From Sutcliffiella horikoshii (GTDB taxonomy: Bacteria > Bacillota > Bacilli > Bacillales > Bacillaceae_I): a stretch of 64,000 bases of DNA. Below, piece by piece: positions 43,581 to 53,650 of the stretch. The stretch spans positions 822,666 through 886,665 of the forward strand of contig KV440964.1 of assembly GCA_001636495.1 (NCBI GenBank), written 5' to 3'. Position 1 is the first letter of the stretch. Every line of letters starts with the position of its first letter. The notes below the pieces were generated by a model. That model was not told the origin of the DNA, ran no database searches, and saw nothing but the letters and a program-made list of their open reading frames with translations. A program made the translations under genes and the position numbers.

Positions 43581-44882
43581 TGACACTTTTGCTTGATAGG
43601 ATTTTACACTTTTGCTCAATAAACCTATTACTTTAGTAAAATAGTTTGTGACGTTATTTTACTGGAGGTTAGGATTTTGGAGGAGAAGTTAGTGTTATAT
43701 ATTAAGATTCATGAATTACATAAAAGAAAGTTTAAAGTAACACAAATAGCTAAAGAGCTTAAGGTCTCAAGGCCAACTGTCTATAAGTATTTAGAAATGA
43801 CATTCGATGAGGCTACAGCTTATACTGAACAACCTTTAGGAAAAAAGAAAAAACTAGATCACTATAAGGACTGGATACTTGCCTGGCTAGCAGAGTACCC
43901 TCATCTAAGTAGTGCTCAGATCCATGATTGGCTTTTAGAGAGATACCCCGACCTCGTGGTCGGTGGAAGTACTGTAAGAACATATGTGAGGGGTATTCGA
44001 GAAGTCTACCAGATTGAGAAAAAGGTGATTGTCCGTCAATACGAAGCAGTTCCTGAACAGCCTATGGGTAAACAACTCCAGGTAGATTGGGGAGAAACAA
44101 AACAGAAAACAGTAAACAACAAAGAAACCAAGCTGTACTTTATTGCCTTTGTACTCGCTAACTCTCGTTATAAATATATGGAATGGCAAGCACGCCCATT
44201 TACGACAAGAGATGCGATCCGTTGTCACGAAAATGCTTTTCAGTTTTATGGAGGGCGAACAGAAGAAATTGTCTACGATCAAGATCATTTAATCTCAGTG
44301 AGTGAAAATGCAGGACAACTGCTTTTAACAGCTGAATTTCAAAGCTATGTTAACGAGCGTAAATTCAAAATATACCTGTGCAGAAGAGCAGATCCCGAAT
44401 CTAAAGGTATGATTGAAAATGTAGTGAAATACATTAAAGGCAATTTTGCAGACAGTCGTGTATTTAATGACATTGAAGATTGGAACGAACGTGCACTACA
44501 ATGGCTCAAGCGTACTGGTAACCACCAGGTGCACCAGACAACGAAAAAAAGACCAGCAGAAGTGTTTCTCCTCGAAAAGCAACACTTACAGCCAGTCTCT
44601 TCGTTACTTTCATATGAAAGCACGAATTATCAAAGTATAACAAGAAGTGTAAGCAAGGACAACACGATTCGCTACAAGTCAAACCGTTATTCCGTCCCAC
44701 TCGGGACTTATCAAACTATGAGTTAGAACCTTGTGTGGGTTGAAGCGAAGGTAGAAGATCACAAAACTCGAATATCCGGCCCAATTCTTGATCGGATGGA
44801 CATCTTGCTAACGCTGAACCCAGTTAGCTTGAATAAACCCACATTATCTGAGACTTCCGACACAGTCAGAAAAAGAATCTAA
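43581..44882 (+). mobile_element. IS21-family element remnant
   Basis: The left end has TGACACTTTTGCT (43581-43593) and TTACACTTTTGCT (43604-43616), the repeated end motif of IS21-type elements. istA follows but is interrupted, and there is no istB or recognisable right end before the mannosylglycerate locus. Confidence 0.75.
43677..44882 (+). pseudogene. istA: IS21 transposase IstA, interrupted
   Basis: The frame starts at TTG 43677 (SD GGAGG) and shows an N-terminal HTH (FKVTQIAKELKVSRPTVYKY) and an rve/DDE integrase core: LQVDWGETKQK, YMEWQARPFTTRDAIRC, YDQDHL and CRRADPESKGMIENVVKYI. A TAG at 44724-44726 stops it after YSVPLGTYQTMS. The same frame goes on with NLVWVEAKVEDHKTRISGP to TAA 44880, family-like for a short way, then is unrecognisable. 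Nonsense mutation plus loss of the 3' part. Confidence 0.82.
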
Positions 44883-45300
44883 AAAGCAAGGGAATATCAG
44901 TATGAACGGTACGAGGAAGAGAGGTGTAACGGAAGTGCTTCCATGAGAAGCAAGGGGACGGACCTCTGCTTCCTTGGTTTAAGGGAAAGGCACTCTGGCC
45001 CTGCTGTACGTTAGTGCGTTAATTTTGATGTAAGTTCATCATTTCTCGGAAAAAATGTCACCGTCCCTTCCACATTGTTAATACCCTCATCTAATTGAGG
45101 AAGGGAAAGGAGTATCATTTCCATCCTTGGACCTCGAGGAATAGATTTTTCAAAGTGCTATTGCTGGTTAGAAAATAAATGGCTGAGGTGACTTTGGCTA
45201 TTTTATCCTGGACACATCCATTGAAACCGGAATCAAGTTTGGTTATAGTATGCATTAGACATAAAATCAAAGAAATCTCTTCGGCTGAAAGGAGACAACC
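44883..45300. other. Gap with repeat and no gene, before manA
   Basis: It holds the palindromic repeat at 44947-44972, a CCGTCCCTTCC half element near 45062, and AT-rich sequence. No good promoter is obvious before manA; the gene may be read from a weak site near 45250. Confidence 0.45.
44947..44972. repeat. GAAGCA...TGCTTC palindromic element
   Basis: GAAGCAAGGGGACGGACC followed by TCTGCTTC; arms GAAGCA and TGCTTC. Same family as 62068-62092. Confidence 0.6.
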
Positions 45301-46248
45301 ATGAAACAACCAATCTTTTTAACCCCGACATTTCAAGAAAGAATCTGGGGCGGTACAAAGCTTGCTCGTGAATTCAATTATAAAATACCTTCCGACCTGA
45401 CTGGTGAATGTTGGGCAGTATCTGGTCATCCGAACGGACAGAGTGTCGTGACGGATGGTCCATTTAAGGGCCATAGATTAGGGGAACTCTATAAGGAAAA
45501 AAGAGAACTTTTCGGGAATCATCCAAGTGACGTTTTCCCACTTTTAACGAAAATATTGGATGCAAACCAAGATCTTTCTGTACAGGTGCATCCAAATGAC
45601 GAGTATGCTAACAAAAATGAAAATGGTGAATTAGGAAAGACAGAATGCTGGTATGTCATTGATTGTGAAGAAGGTGCAGAGATCATCTTCGGTCATACTG
45701 CAGAAACACGGGAAGAATTTATCGCCCGAGTGGAAAAAGGGGAATGGGAGGAACTGCTTACACGCATTTCTGTGAAGGCGGGGGACTTCTTCTATGTCCC
45801 AAGCGGAACCATCCACGCTCTTTGTGCAGGTGTGTTAATCCTTGAAACGCAACAAAGCTCTGACACTACCTACCGGGTATACGACTATGACCGACGGGAT
45901 GCAGAGGGAAATACCCGTGAATTGCATATCGAAAAATCCATTGCTGTTTCCACCATCCCGCATGAAAATGTAAATGTAACACCAAAGGTAGAAAAGGTTG
46001 GCGATACGACCATTACAACTTACGTGGAAGCAGAATATTTCACTGTATATAAATGGGATATCGCAGGCTCATATAACTCGACTCAGTCACACCCTTTCCT
46101 CATCGCAAGTGTGATTGACGGGGAAGGACAGCTGGAAACGGCTGAGGGTACATTCCATCTTCAAAAAGGGGACCACTTCATCCTTCCTCATGGATTAGGT
46201 GAGTTCACTATACAAGGAAACGTAAGCATCATCGTTTCCCATCCATAA
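45301..46248 (+). CDS. manA: Mannose-6-phosphate isomerase, class I
   Basis: A 315-residue cupin metalloenzyme interconverting mannose-6-P and fructose-6-P. Seen: FLTPTFQERIWGGTKLAREF, the metal ligands in LSVQVHPNDEYA, KTECWYVIDCEEGAEIIFG and FYVPSGTIHALCAGVLILE. SD GAAAGGAG. Next to the PTS/mannosidase genes it processes the mannose-6-P they release. A terminator shared with the convergent regulator follows. Confidence 0.94.
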   Translation: MKQPIFLTPTFQERIWGGTKLAREFNYKIPSDLTGECWAVSGHPNGQSVVTDGPFKGHRLGELYKEKRELFGNHPSDVFPLLTKILDANQDLSVQVHPNDEYANKNENGELGKTECWYVIDCEEGAEIIFGHTAETREEFIARVEKGEWEELLTRISVKAGDFFYVPSGTIHALCAGVLILETQQSSDTTYRVYDYDRRDAEGNTRELHIEKSIAVSTIPHENVNVTPKVEKVGDTTITTYVEAEYFTVYKWDIAGSYNSTQSHPFLIASVIDGEGQLETAEGTFHLQKGDHFILPHGLGEFTIQGNVSIIVSHP

Positions 46249-46285
46249 AAAATAGGGCATCCACAACGGATTGCCCTATTTTTGT
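46248..46285. terminator. Bidirectional terminator between manA and the regulator
   Basis: AAAAATAGGGCA (46248-46259) and TGCCCTATTTTT (46272-46283) form a perfect 12-bp stem with A/T runs on both sides. It covers the last codons of the regulator. Confidence 0.85.
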
Positions 46286-47034
46286 GTCTCCCGAAGCTTC
46301 TGCATCAGATACGATTCGAAGATAATATCAATCAGCACCAAAAGTGTGGACCGTGCAGTCAGGTCATACCCTGAAAAAGTCACTCTTTCCACATTCGCGC
46401 TGAGAGAAGATGTAACCAGATTGTTTAATTGGCTATCCACGGTATTGGTGATGGCGGCTGTCGCGGCCTGATGGTATTTCAACTTCTCGGCAATCTTGAG
46501 GATCGTCTGCGTTTCCCCACTCGAGGAGATGAAGATAACCAAATCATTGCGACCGACCATATTGGAGAGTAAATCGATGATATGGGATTCGTACACATAG
46601 AAAGTAGGCTTGTTCACCTGCATCAGCAGTTTGCTTAAATATTCCCCCATCATCTTCGAAAGCCCCACTGCCACAATCACAATCTTATCTGCCGTTACCA
46701 TCAACTGCGTGATCTTATTAATATCATCGATGCTCAATTGTCCAAGCATCGAGTCTATGTCCTGCTGATGACGTTTGATAATATTTTCATCACTTGGAAT
46801 ATGGTCCTGATCCAAAGTCTTCAATATGTATTTCAGCTCCGTGAAGCCCTCTAAGCCCAGTTTATGACACATCCGGACAATGGTGGTCGTACTCACATTA
46901 TTGGCTTCCGCCATCTCCGTCAACGGGATATTCTTTGCAATATCCAAGTGATCATCTATGTAATAGAGTACATGCTTCTCCGAATGGCTCAGCGATGGGA
47001 CAGCTGCCCCGAACCTCTCAATCACTCTTCCCAT
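46276..47034 (-). CDS. RpiR-family transcription regulator
   Basis: A 252-residue regulator: N-terminal HTH_6 domain (PSLSHSEKHVLYYIDDHLDI, NNVSTTTIVRMCHKLGLEG) and C-terminal SIS sugar-phosphate-binding domain (VIVAVGLSKMMGEYLSKLL, VIFISSSGETQTILKIAE). It is divergent from the PTS gene and probably senses a sugar phosphate such as mannose-6-P or mannosyl-6-P-glycerate. Its role as repressor or activator is not shown. Two candidate sites lie in the divergent space. Confidence 0.9.
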   Translation of the reverse strand: MGRVIERFGAAVPSLSHSEKHVLYYIDDHLDIAKNIPLTEMAEANNVSTTTIVRMCHKLGLEGFTELKYILKTLDQDHIPSDENIIKRHQQDIDSMLGQLSIDDINKITQLMVTADKIVIVAVGLSKMMGEYLSKLLMQVNKPTFYVYESHIIDLLSNMVGRNDLVIFISSSGETQTILKIAEKLKYHQAATAAITNTVDSQLNNLVTSSLSANVERVTFSGYDLTARSTLLVLIDIIFESYLMQKLRETQK

Positions 47035-47085
47035 GCATTCCCCCCCTTTATTTCATATCTTTTCCTTTTATCGCCATAATAACAT

Positions 47086-47124
47086 TAGTACACCATTCCG
47101 TACAATAGTACACCGACCGTACAA
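47086..47124. promoter_or_regulatory. Candidate operators for the RpiR regulator
   Basis: Two direct copies of TAGTACACC-N2/3-CCGTACAA, starting at 47086 and 47106, exactly 20 bp (two helical turns) apart. Each half carries GTAC with rough dyad symmetry. They lie in the divergent gap. Confidence 0.55.
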
Positions 47125-47156
47125 CTTCACACAGGGTTCTCATGATATAAATAACG

Positions 47157-47182
47157 TGTAAGCGGTTTTACAAACGCTTTCA
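47157..47182. promoter_or_regulatory. cre-like site before the PTS gene
   Basis: TGTAAGCGGTTTTACA overlaps TTACAAACGCTTTCA. Read on the minus strand the latter is TGAAAGCGTTTGTAA, close to the CcpA cre consensus. Suggests catabolite repression. Confidence 0.55.
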
Positions 47183-47232
47183 ACTTAGAAGATATTTATC
47201 CCATTCAAATATACCAAACAGGAGTGACTGTC

Positions 47233-49197
47233 ATGGAACTAAGAAATATGACAAGTGAAAACCTGCTCTTCCTGGACGCCGAATGGACATCCAAAGAGCA
47301 AGTAATAGAGAAGCTGGTTAACGCTCTCTATGAAAATGGTAATTTAAACTCAAAAGAACCATTTATGCAAGCAGTTCTGGAGCGCGAACAGCTTTCTCCA
47401 ACAGGAATGGAAGCAGGACTTGCCATCCCACACGGAAAATCCAAGGCTGTTAAAAAGGCGGCTTTTGCAGTGGCGAAGCTGAAAAAACCGATTTCTACGT
47501 GGGAAAGCCTGGATCCATCCAACCAAGTGGAACTTGTATTCTTATTGGCGATTCCTGATACAGAAGCAGGCAGCACACACCTCAAGCTTTTATCAGAGCT
47601 GAGTACAAGACTGATGAATCCTGACTATCTAAAGCGTCTTTACGATGCAAAGGATAGAAGCTCCTTACTACAGGCATTGGATACGGTGGAGAAAAAGGAA
47701 GAAAAGATGGCCGCAGTGGAAGGGCCAAGGAAGAAAGTATTGGCCATTACCGCCTGTGCAGCAGGTATCGCACATACTTACATGTCAGCGGAAGCTTTGG
47801 AAAAAGCCGGCCGTGAACTTGGAGTAGAAGTGATTGTGGAAAAACAGGGTGCCAATGGCCTTGAGGACAAGCATACACAAGCATTGATCAGCGAAGCGGA
47901 TGCCGTGATCTTTGCCACCGATATTGCCCCAAAGGGAATGGAACGCTTTAACGGACTTCCATATATTCGTACGAAAGTGGCGGAACCATTAAGACATGCG
48001 AAAGACATGATTACCCGTGTATTGGAAAAACCGGACGGCACCGTCAATGAAGCAGAGGATGCCTCAACTGCCAGCGAAGAGAAGAAAGGTTTCTTTTCCG
48101 AGATGGCGGCGGCGATCCTGACTGGTATCTCCTACATGATCCCGGTTATCGTATCCGCTGGACTGATGATTGGGTTGGCCAAGCTTGGTGCCATGCCATT
48201 CGGATTGGTACAGGACATAAGCAATCCTGAATATGCAACACATTCCAATGAATTCTTTAGGATACTACATCACCTAGATAAATTCGGGGGACTCATATTT
48301 AAGTTCATGTATCCCGTATTCGGTGCGTTTGTTGCCTATGCCCTTGCCAACAGGCCTGGTCTCGTTTCCGGTTTTATCGGGGGAGCATTTGCAGCAGGAC
48401 TTCACTTCACCTTTTGGGGAGTGGAAGATGGAGTTGCATCCGGATTTTTAGGAGCATTAGTACTAGGTTTAACAGCAGGTTATGTATCAAAAATAGCAAA
48501 TGAAAAAATCAAGCTCGGCAAGAACTTCCAGGCCATGAAGCCGATGCTGATCATCCCGGCTATCAGTGTATTAAGTATATTCTTTATGAACTTCTATTTT
48601 GTAGATCCAGTATTTGGAGCATTGAATGCTACATTGACGAATGTCATCGCCGGAGCGGAAGACTCAGGAGCGTTAGTTCTTTCTTCCATCATTGCCTCCG
48701 CAACCGCATTTGACTTAGGGGGTCCAATCAATAAAGCGGCAGGGGCAATTGCCATCGGTCTTGCTGCCGATGAAATTTTCCCACTGACCGCCCGTGTATT
48801 GGCCATTGTTATCCCGCCGATTGGTCTTGGTCTGGCAACGGTGATTGACCGCTATGTAGTAGGACGCCGAGTGTTTGATGCAGACCTTCGTGTAGCTGGA
48901 AACACATCCTTATTGCTTGGATTCATCGCGATAAGTGAAGGGGCAATCCCGTTCATGCTTCGTAACCCAATCATTACGATTCCATTGAACATTATTGGGG
49001 CAATTTTAGGGGCATGTACAGCTGTCATTCTTGGAGCCGTACAATGGTACCCACTACCGGCCATCTGGGGTTGGCCATTAGTGGAAAATGTGTGGGCATA
49101 TTTAATTGGACTTGCTGTCGGAGCTGCGTTTATCGCCTTCTCCAACATCTTCATCCGTTTTGCCCTAATCAAAAGAAAAGAGCGTCAAGCAAGCTAA
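47233..49197 (+). CDS. mngA: PTS fructose-family EIIABC, probably for mannosylglycerate
   Basis: A 654-residue phosphotransferase permease. EIIA (about 1-145) with phospho-His in GLAIPHGKSKAV; EIIB (about 160-255) with phospho-Cys in LAITACAAGIAHTYMSAEAL; EIIC (about 290-650) with about 10 helices, e.g. ILTGISYMIPVIVSAGLMIG. Size and domain order are those of E. coli MngA (2-O-mannosylglycerate PTS). Downstream GH38 and glycerate kinase genes support that substrate over fructose. ATG 47233 is preferred for SD AGGAGTG (GTG 47224 is in frame). Confidence 0.87.
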   Translation: MELRNMTSENLLFLDAEWTSKEQVIEKLVNALYENGNLNSKEPFMQAVLEREQLSPTGMEAGLAIPHGKSKAVKKAAFAVAKLKKPISTWESLDPSNQVELVFLLAIPDTEAGSTHLKLLSELSTRLMNPDYLKRLYDAKDRSSLLQALDTVEKKEEKMAAVEGPRKKVLAITACAAGIAHTYMSAEALEKAGRELGVEVIVEKQGANGLEDKHTQALISEADAVIFATDIAPKGMERFNGLPYIRTKVAEPLRHAKDMITRVLEKPDGTVNEAEDASTASEEKKGFFSEMAAAILTGISYMIPVIVSAGLMIGLAKLGAMPFGLVQDISNPEYATHSNEFFRILHHLDKFGGLIFKFMYPVFGAFVAYALANRPGLVSGFIGGAFAAGLHFTFWGVEDGVASGFLGALVLGLTAGYVSKIANEKIKLGKNFQAMKPMLIIPAISVLSIFFMNFYFVDPVFGALNATLTNVIAGAEDSGALVLSSIIASATAFDLGGPINKAAGAIAIGLAADEIFPLTARVLAIVIPPIGLGLATVIDRYVVGRRVFDADLRVAGNTSLLLGFIAISEGAIPFMLRNPIITIPLNIIGAILGACTAVILGAVQWYPLPAIWGWPLVENVWAYLIGLAVGAAFIAFSNIFIRFALIKRKERQAS

Positions 49198-49221
49198 ATC
49201 CAAGTAATTGGAGGAGAAAAC

Positions 49222-51876
49222 ATGACCAACAAGAAAAAAGTATACGTGGTGCCACATTCCCACTGGGATCGTGAGTGGTACTTTACTATAGAGGATTCAA
49301 ACGTGCTATTAGTAGAAAACCTGGATTACCTGATGGATGTCCTTGAAAAAGATCCAGCATACAACGGCTATGTGTTTGATGCACAGATGTCAGTGGTGGA
49401 TGAATATTTAAAAATCCGTCCGGAGCAGCGCGAGCGTCTACAGAAGCTCGTCGCTGCAAAGCGGATCTTTGTCGGGCCATGGTATACACAGACAGATTCC
49501 CTATTAGTCAACAAAGAATCGATCATCCGCAACTTGCTGTATGGGACAAGAATGGCAAGCGAAATGGGACATAGCATGAACAATGGTTACTTGCCGGACA
49601 TCTTCGGTCAAAATATGTACTTGCCTTCCATGTTTGAAGGCTTTGGCATGGATTACAGCATCCTGCAACGTGGAATCTACTCAGACCAATTGAAAGGTGA
49701 TTTGAATTTCACCTGGAGGTCTCCGGATGGGAAAAGCGTCAAAGCGAATAACATCTATTTCGGCTATGGACCAGGGAAGTTTTTAGCCGCAGATGAAGAA
49801 TATCACCACGAACGTCTTATTCCATTATTGGATAAGCTTGCGGCGATGAATAAAAGCACAGATAATCTTTTGCTTCCTGCAGGTGGTGACCAAGTCCTTG
49901 TCCGTAAACATTTTCCAGAAACTGTGGAAGCGCTCAATGAGAAGGATGACAAGTATGAATACATCCTCTCTGACTTTGAAACGTTCATGAAGGAAACATG
50001 GGAAGAGGAAGCTCTGTTTGAAAATGTGATCGAGGGTGAACTGATTGCCTCCCAGAAGTCGCGCATTCATAACACCATCCGTTCACAGCGATATGACCTG
50101 AAAAAGCTTAATTATGATGTAGAAAATAAAATTCTCTATGTACTCGAGCCATTAGCGGTCATAGGAAAATCCTTGGGGCTTTCCTATCCACAAAGGTGGC
50201 TGGATTCCATGTGGAAAATGTTATTCGATGTACATGCCCATGACAGCATCGGCGGTTGTAACTCCGATGATACAAACCATGATATCATCGTGCGTCTCGA
50301 AAAGGTTAACCGCATCGCTGACGGACTCATAAACATCATTAAAAAACAGCTAACAAAAGCGATCTGCGTACAGACGGGACAAGAGAATATCTCGGTCATC
50401 TTCCATACAAATGACAAACCTTACACTGGATTGGTAGAAAAAGTGCTATTCACAAAGGAAACAACATTCGAACTACAATCCTTACAAGGAAACTCTGTAC
50501 CATTTGAACTTCTTTCCCAAGAATACATCAGCGGAGGCAAGAAGATTGTCGTCACAGCTGAAGGGGAAAAGGAAGTGGAAGTACCGGGCTATTACCGCTC
50601 TGTTATCCAAGCAAAAGTGTCCAGCATACCAGCAATGGGCTACACAACGCTTCTTGTGGAAGAACATGAAACTGCGGTAACAAAAGTACAAGCCAGTGAG
50701 GAAACATTTATCGAAAATAATCAGTATCGCGTAACATTCGAGAATGAAATTTTGACGCTAGAAAACAAGCAAACAAAGCAAAAGCTGGTGGACTTCATCC
50801 GCTTTGAAAATGTGGCAGATGCCGGAGATTCCTATGACTTTTCTCCGTTAAAAGATGACCAGCCTATCTACTGGAACAAAGCAAAACTCGTAGAGGTAAA
50901 AAAGGGTGAATTCTCACAAAAGCTCGTTGTAGAATTTACTGCTGAGTTACCGGTTGAATTAAATGGGGAAGAACGCAGCGAGAATAAAAATACGTTTAAG
51001 CTAGTCACAACCCTTACCCTTCAAGAAGGAGAAGAAATGGTACGTGTCCATCATGGAATCGATAACACATGTAAAGATCACCGTGTCCGTGTGCTATTAT
51101 CAACAGGATTGGAACATGTATCGCACTCCTATGCCGATCAAGCGTTCAGTGTGATTGAACGTCCCGTTGTCCAGCCGTATTTAGAAGACTGGAGAGACAA
51201 AGGATTTGCCGAAGCACCTGTTCCAATCTATCCTTTAGAAAACTTTGTTGGTGTAACAAGTGAAAATGCAAGCTTTGCCACCATCACAAAAGGGATAAAG
51301 GAATATGAAGTTCTCTCAGAAACAAATGAACTTGCTCTAACTCTATTCCGCAGTGTCGGTTTACTGGGCCGAGACAACCTGGAATGGCGTCCAGGTCGGG
51401 CTTCGGGCATCAACAACAAAGTAGTCTATACACCTGATGCCCAGCTACAGCAGGAATTGGAATTCGAATATAGCATTGTTTGGAATGGAAGCGAAATGAA
51501 CAAGACAGAACTATTTTCCAAAACGGATTACTATCGCAAGCATTACACCACTTATCAGAATCAGTCCTTAAATACGTTCGAAGAGAGATTGGAACGATTT
51601 GAGCTACCTTTACCGGTTAAAGAATTACAGCCAGACATCTCCCTGTTTCACATAGACAACGAGGCTGTATTTATGAGTACATGCAAGCAAGGATATGAAG
51701 GAAAAGGCGTAATCGCAAGGTTCTTTAATCCGACTGAAGAAGTACAACGTTTCTCTATCGCCACTGAAATGTTCCCTGACCAGATTATCACCAATCTGTA
51801 TGAAGCGGAACAAGGAAAAGTGGACGGAGAGATAGAAATCCCACCAAAAGGCTATGTAACAATAAAATTGACATAA
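49222..51876 (+). CDS. mngB: GH38 alpha-mannosidase, MngB-like (mannosylglycerate hydrolase)
   Basis: An 884-residue cytoplasmic glycosidase. Seen: VPHSHWDREWYFTIEDSNVL (zinc ligands), FVGPWYTQTDSLLV, NNGYLPDIFGQNMYLP with the catalytic Asp, and HAHDSIGGCNSDD. The opening closely recalls E. coli MngB, which cleaves 6-phospho-mannosylglycerate to mannose-6-P and glycerate; length also agrees (877). SD TGGAGGAG, 25 bases after the PTS gene. Same operon. Confidence 0.9.
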   Translation: MTNKKKVYVVPHSHWDREWYFTIEDSNVLLVENLDYLMDVLEKDPAYNGYVFDAQMSVVDEYLKIRPEQRERLQKLVAAKRIFVGPWYTQTDSLLVNKESIIRNLLYGTRMASEMGHSMNNGYLPDIFGQNMYLPSMFEGFGMDYSILQRGIYSDQLKGDLNFTWRSPDGKSVKANNIYFGYGPGKFLAADEEYHHERLIPLLDKLAAMNKSTDNLLLPAGGDQVLVRKHFPETVEALNEKDDKYEYILSDFETFMKETWEEEALFENVIEGELIASQKSRIHNTIRSQRYDLKKLNYDVENKILYVLEPLAVIGKSLGLSYPQRWLDSMWKMLFDVHAHDSIGGCNSDDTNHDIIVRLEKVNRIADGLINIIKKQLTKAICVQTGQENISVIFHTNDKPYTGLVEKVLFTKETTFELQSLQGNSVPFELLSQEYISGGKKIVVTAEGEKEVEVPGYYRSVIQAKVSSIPAMGYTTLLVEEHETAVTKVQASEETFIENNQYRVTFENEILTLENKQTKQKLVDFIRFENVADAGDSYDFSPLKDDQPIYWNKAKLVEVKKGEFSQKLVVEFTAELPVELNGEERSENKNTFKLVTTLTLQEGEEMVRVHHGIDNTCKDHRVRVLLSTGLEHVSHSYADQAFSVIERPVVQPYLEDWRDKGFAEAPVPIYPLENFVGVTSENASFATITKGIKEYEVLSETNELALTLFRSVGLLGRDNLEWRPGRASGINNKVVYTPDAQLQQELEFEYSIVWNGSEMNKTELFSKTDYYRKHYTTYQNQSLNTFEERLERFELPLPVKELQPDISLFHIDNEAVFMSTCKQGYEGKGVIARFFNPTEEVQRFSIATEMFPDQIITNLYEAEQGKVDGEIEIPPKGYVTIKLT

Positions 51877-51888
51877 AGGATGATTCCC

Positions 51889-53580
51889 ATGTCCAACTTT
51901 AAGATAGAATCACTGCTAAAAGAGGTTTATGGAGCTAACTACGACCCTACTTTTTTGGAAGAAATGAAGACCCTCCTAGAAGAATGGAAAAGTAAGGACT
52001 GGAGTGAGGATACACCAGTAAGTGAAAAAAATGTTTACTTGATCACCTATGGTGACAGCATTTACGAAGAAGGTGTTCCAACCCTTCAAACACTCCGGAA
52101 GTTCTTAACCGATCAGGTTGGAGATAAAATAACGGATGTACACTTGCTGCCAATGTTCCCATATACCTCGGATGATGGATTTTCCGTTACAGATTACCGT
52201 GAAATCCACCCTGATTTAGGAGACTGGAGCGACCTGCAGACGTTCTCTAAGGATTATCGAATGATGTACGACTTTGTTGCCAACCATATTTCCAAATCAA
52301 GCAGCTGGTTTCAAGGCTATCTAAATGGTGAAGAACAGCACCAAAAATATTTCATTCCACATGACCCAAGCTTTGATGCTTCCAATGTCGTTCGGCCAAG
52401 AACTTCCCCACTATTCCATGAATACGAGGGGAAGGATGGAAAGAAAACGGCTTGGACGACTTTCAGTGAGGATCAGGTTGACGTCAATGTCGCCCACTTT
52501 CCAGTATTGAAAGAAATGACAGATATCCTTATCTCCTATGTGTATAAAGGAGGTACAAGTATCCGTCTGGACGCAATTGGATTCCTATGGAAAGAATCAG
52601 GGACTTCATGCATCCATCTGCCACAGACCCATGCGGTGATTCAGCTTTGGAGAGTCATGTTGGATGAGCTGAAGCAAAACACCCAGATCATTACAGAAAC
52701 GAATGTTCCGCATCAAGAAAACATCAGCTATTTTGGAGATGGAACGAACGAAGCACATATGGTCTATCAATTCTCCTTGCCGCCATTGGTGCTATTCTCC
52801 TTGACCACACACAATGCCAAAAAGCTGACCGAGTGGGCAAAAACAATCAAGAAAGTATCGGACAAGGCAACGTATTTCAATTTCCTTGCCAGTCACGATG
52901 GAATAGGAATGCGACCGACAGAGGGTATTCTCACCGAGGAAGATAAACAGCTACTAGTGGAAAAAGTGGAGACTAACGGTGGGCGCGTCTCGTATAAGAG
53001 CAACCCAGATGGGACACAATCCGTCTATGAACTGAACATCAACTACTCGGATGCTTTGGTAAACAAAGAAGAGGACCTAACAGAGGAGCAGCAGATCAAC
53101 AAAATGTTGGCTGCCCATTCCATCTTGCTTTCCTGCATCGGGGTGCCAGCCATCTACTATCATTCTCTATTAGGTTCACGAAATGATTATCAAGGCTTGG
53201 AGGATTCAGGCATCAATCGTCGAATTAATCGGGAGAAGCTTGAATACAACCGGATAGTGGAAGAGCTGTCAACAGATGACCGAAGAAAAGAAATCTTTGC
53301 TTCCCTCACCAACATGATCGAAATTCGTCAGGCCGAAAAAGCATTTTCCCCATTTGCCGAGCAGAGCGTACTGGAACTCGGTGAAAGGATCTTTGGCTTA
53401 AAGCGTGAAAATACCGGATCAGGTGATGTCGTGTATTTTGCCGTCAATGTCGACGCAAAGAAAACTGTATGCCGCTTCGATGAAGAAGTGTTAGGCACGA
53501 ATCTGCTGACAGGGGAGACTGTCGGGGCAGAAGTAACATTAAAGCCTTATGAATATATTTGGATAAAGGCTAAAAGATAA
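51889..53580 (+). CDS. GH13 subfamily 18 sugar phosphorylase, perhaps glucosylglycerate phosphorylase
   Basis: A 563-residue enzyme of the sucrose phosphorylase family. Seen: DVHLLPMFPYTSDDGFSVTD, MYDFVANHISKSSSWF, the nucleophile Asp in IRLDAIGFLWKESGTSC, the acid Glu in IITETNVPHQEN and FLASHDGIGMRPTEG. The family includes sucrose, sucrose-6-P, glucosylglycerol and glucosylglycerate phosphorylases. With a glycerate kinase next and MngAB before it, glucosylglycerate (to glucose-1-P and glycerate) fits best. ATG 51889 is chosen for SD AAAGGATG spacing. Specificity is inferred from neighbours. Confidence 0.87.
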   Translation: MSNFKIESLLKEVYGANYDPTFLEEMKTLLEEWKSKDWSEDTPVSEKNVYLITYGDSIYEEGVPTLQTLRKFLTDQVGDKITDVHLLPMFPYTSDDGFSVTDYREIHPDLGDWSDLQTFSKDYRMMYDFVANHISKSSSWFQGYLNGEEQHQKYFIPHDPSFDASNVVRPRTSPLFHEYEGKDGKKTAWTTFSEDQVDVNVAHFPVLKEMTDILISYVYKGGTSIRLDAIGFLWKESGTSCIHLPQTHAVIQLWRVMLDELKQNTQIITETNVPHQENISYFGDGTNEAHMVYQFSLPPLVLFSLTTHNAKKLTEWAKTIKKVSDKATYFNFLASHDGIGMRPTEGILTEEDKQLLVEKVETNGGRVSYKSNPDGTQSVYELNINYSDALVNKEEDLTEEQQINKMLAAHSILLSCIGVPAIYYHSLLGSRNDYQGLEDSGINRRINREKLEYNRIVEELSTDDRRKEIFASLTNMIEIRQAEKAFSPFAEQSVLELGERIFGLKRENTGSGDVVYFAVNVDAKKTVCRFDEEVLGTNLLTGETVGAEVTLKPYEYIWIKAKR

Positions 53581-53589
53581 ATGCATGGG

Positions 53590-53627
53590 AGGACGGTAAA
53601 CGGAAAGCTTGTTTATCGTCCTTTTTA
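53590..53627 (+). terminator. Terminator-like hairpin before the glycerate kinase
   Basis: AGGACGGTAAAC and GTTTATCGTCCT form a stem with one mismatch followed by TTTTT. It would reduce, not abolish, glycerate kinase expression, or the kinase has its own promoter. Confidence 0.7.
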
Positions 53628-53650
53628 AGATAATACAGGTGGTGGTTAGA

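Noticed and set aside
44724-44726. TAG in IstA as a regulated stop
   Set aside because: istB and the right end are missing too; the element is simply dead.
47101-47172. GTAC repeats as ends of an insertion sequence
   Set aside because: They are short, direct, spaced by two helical turns and located in a divergent promoter gap, which fits operators.
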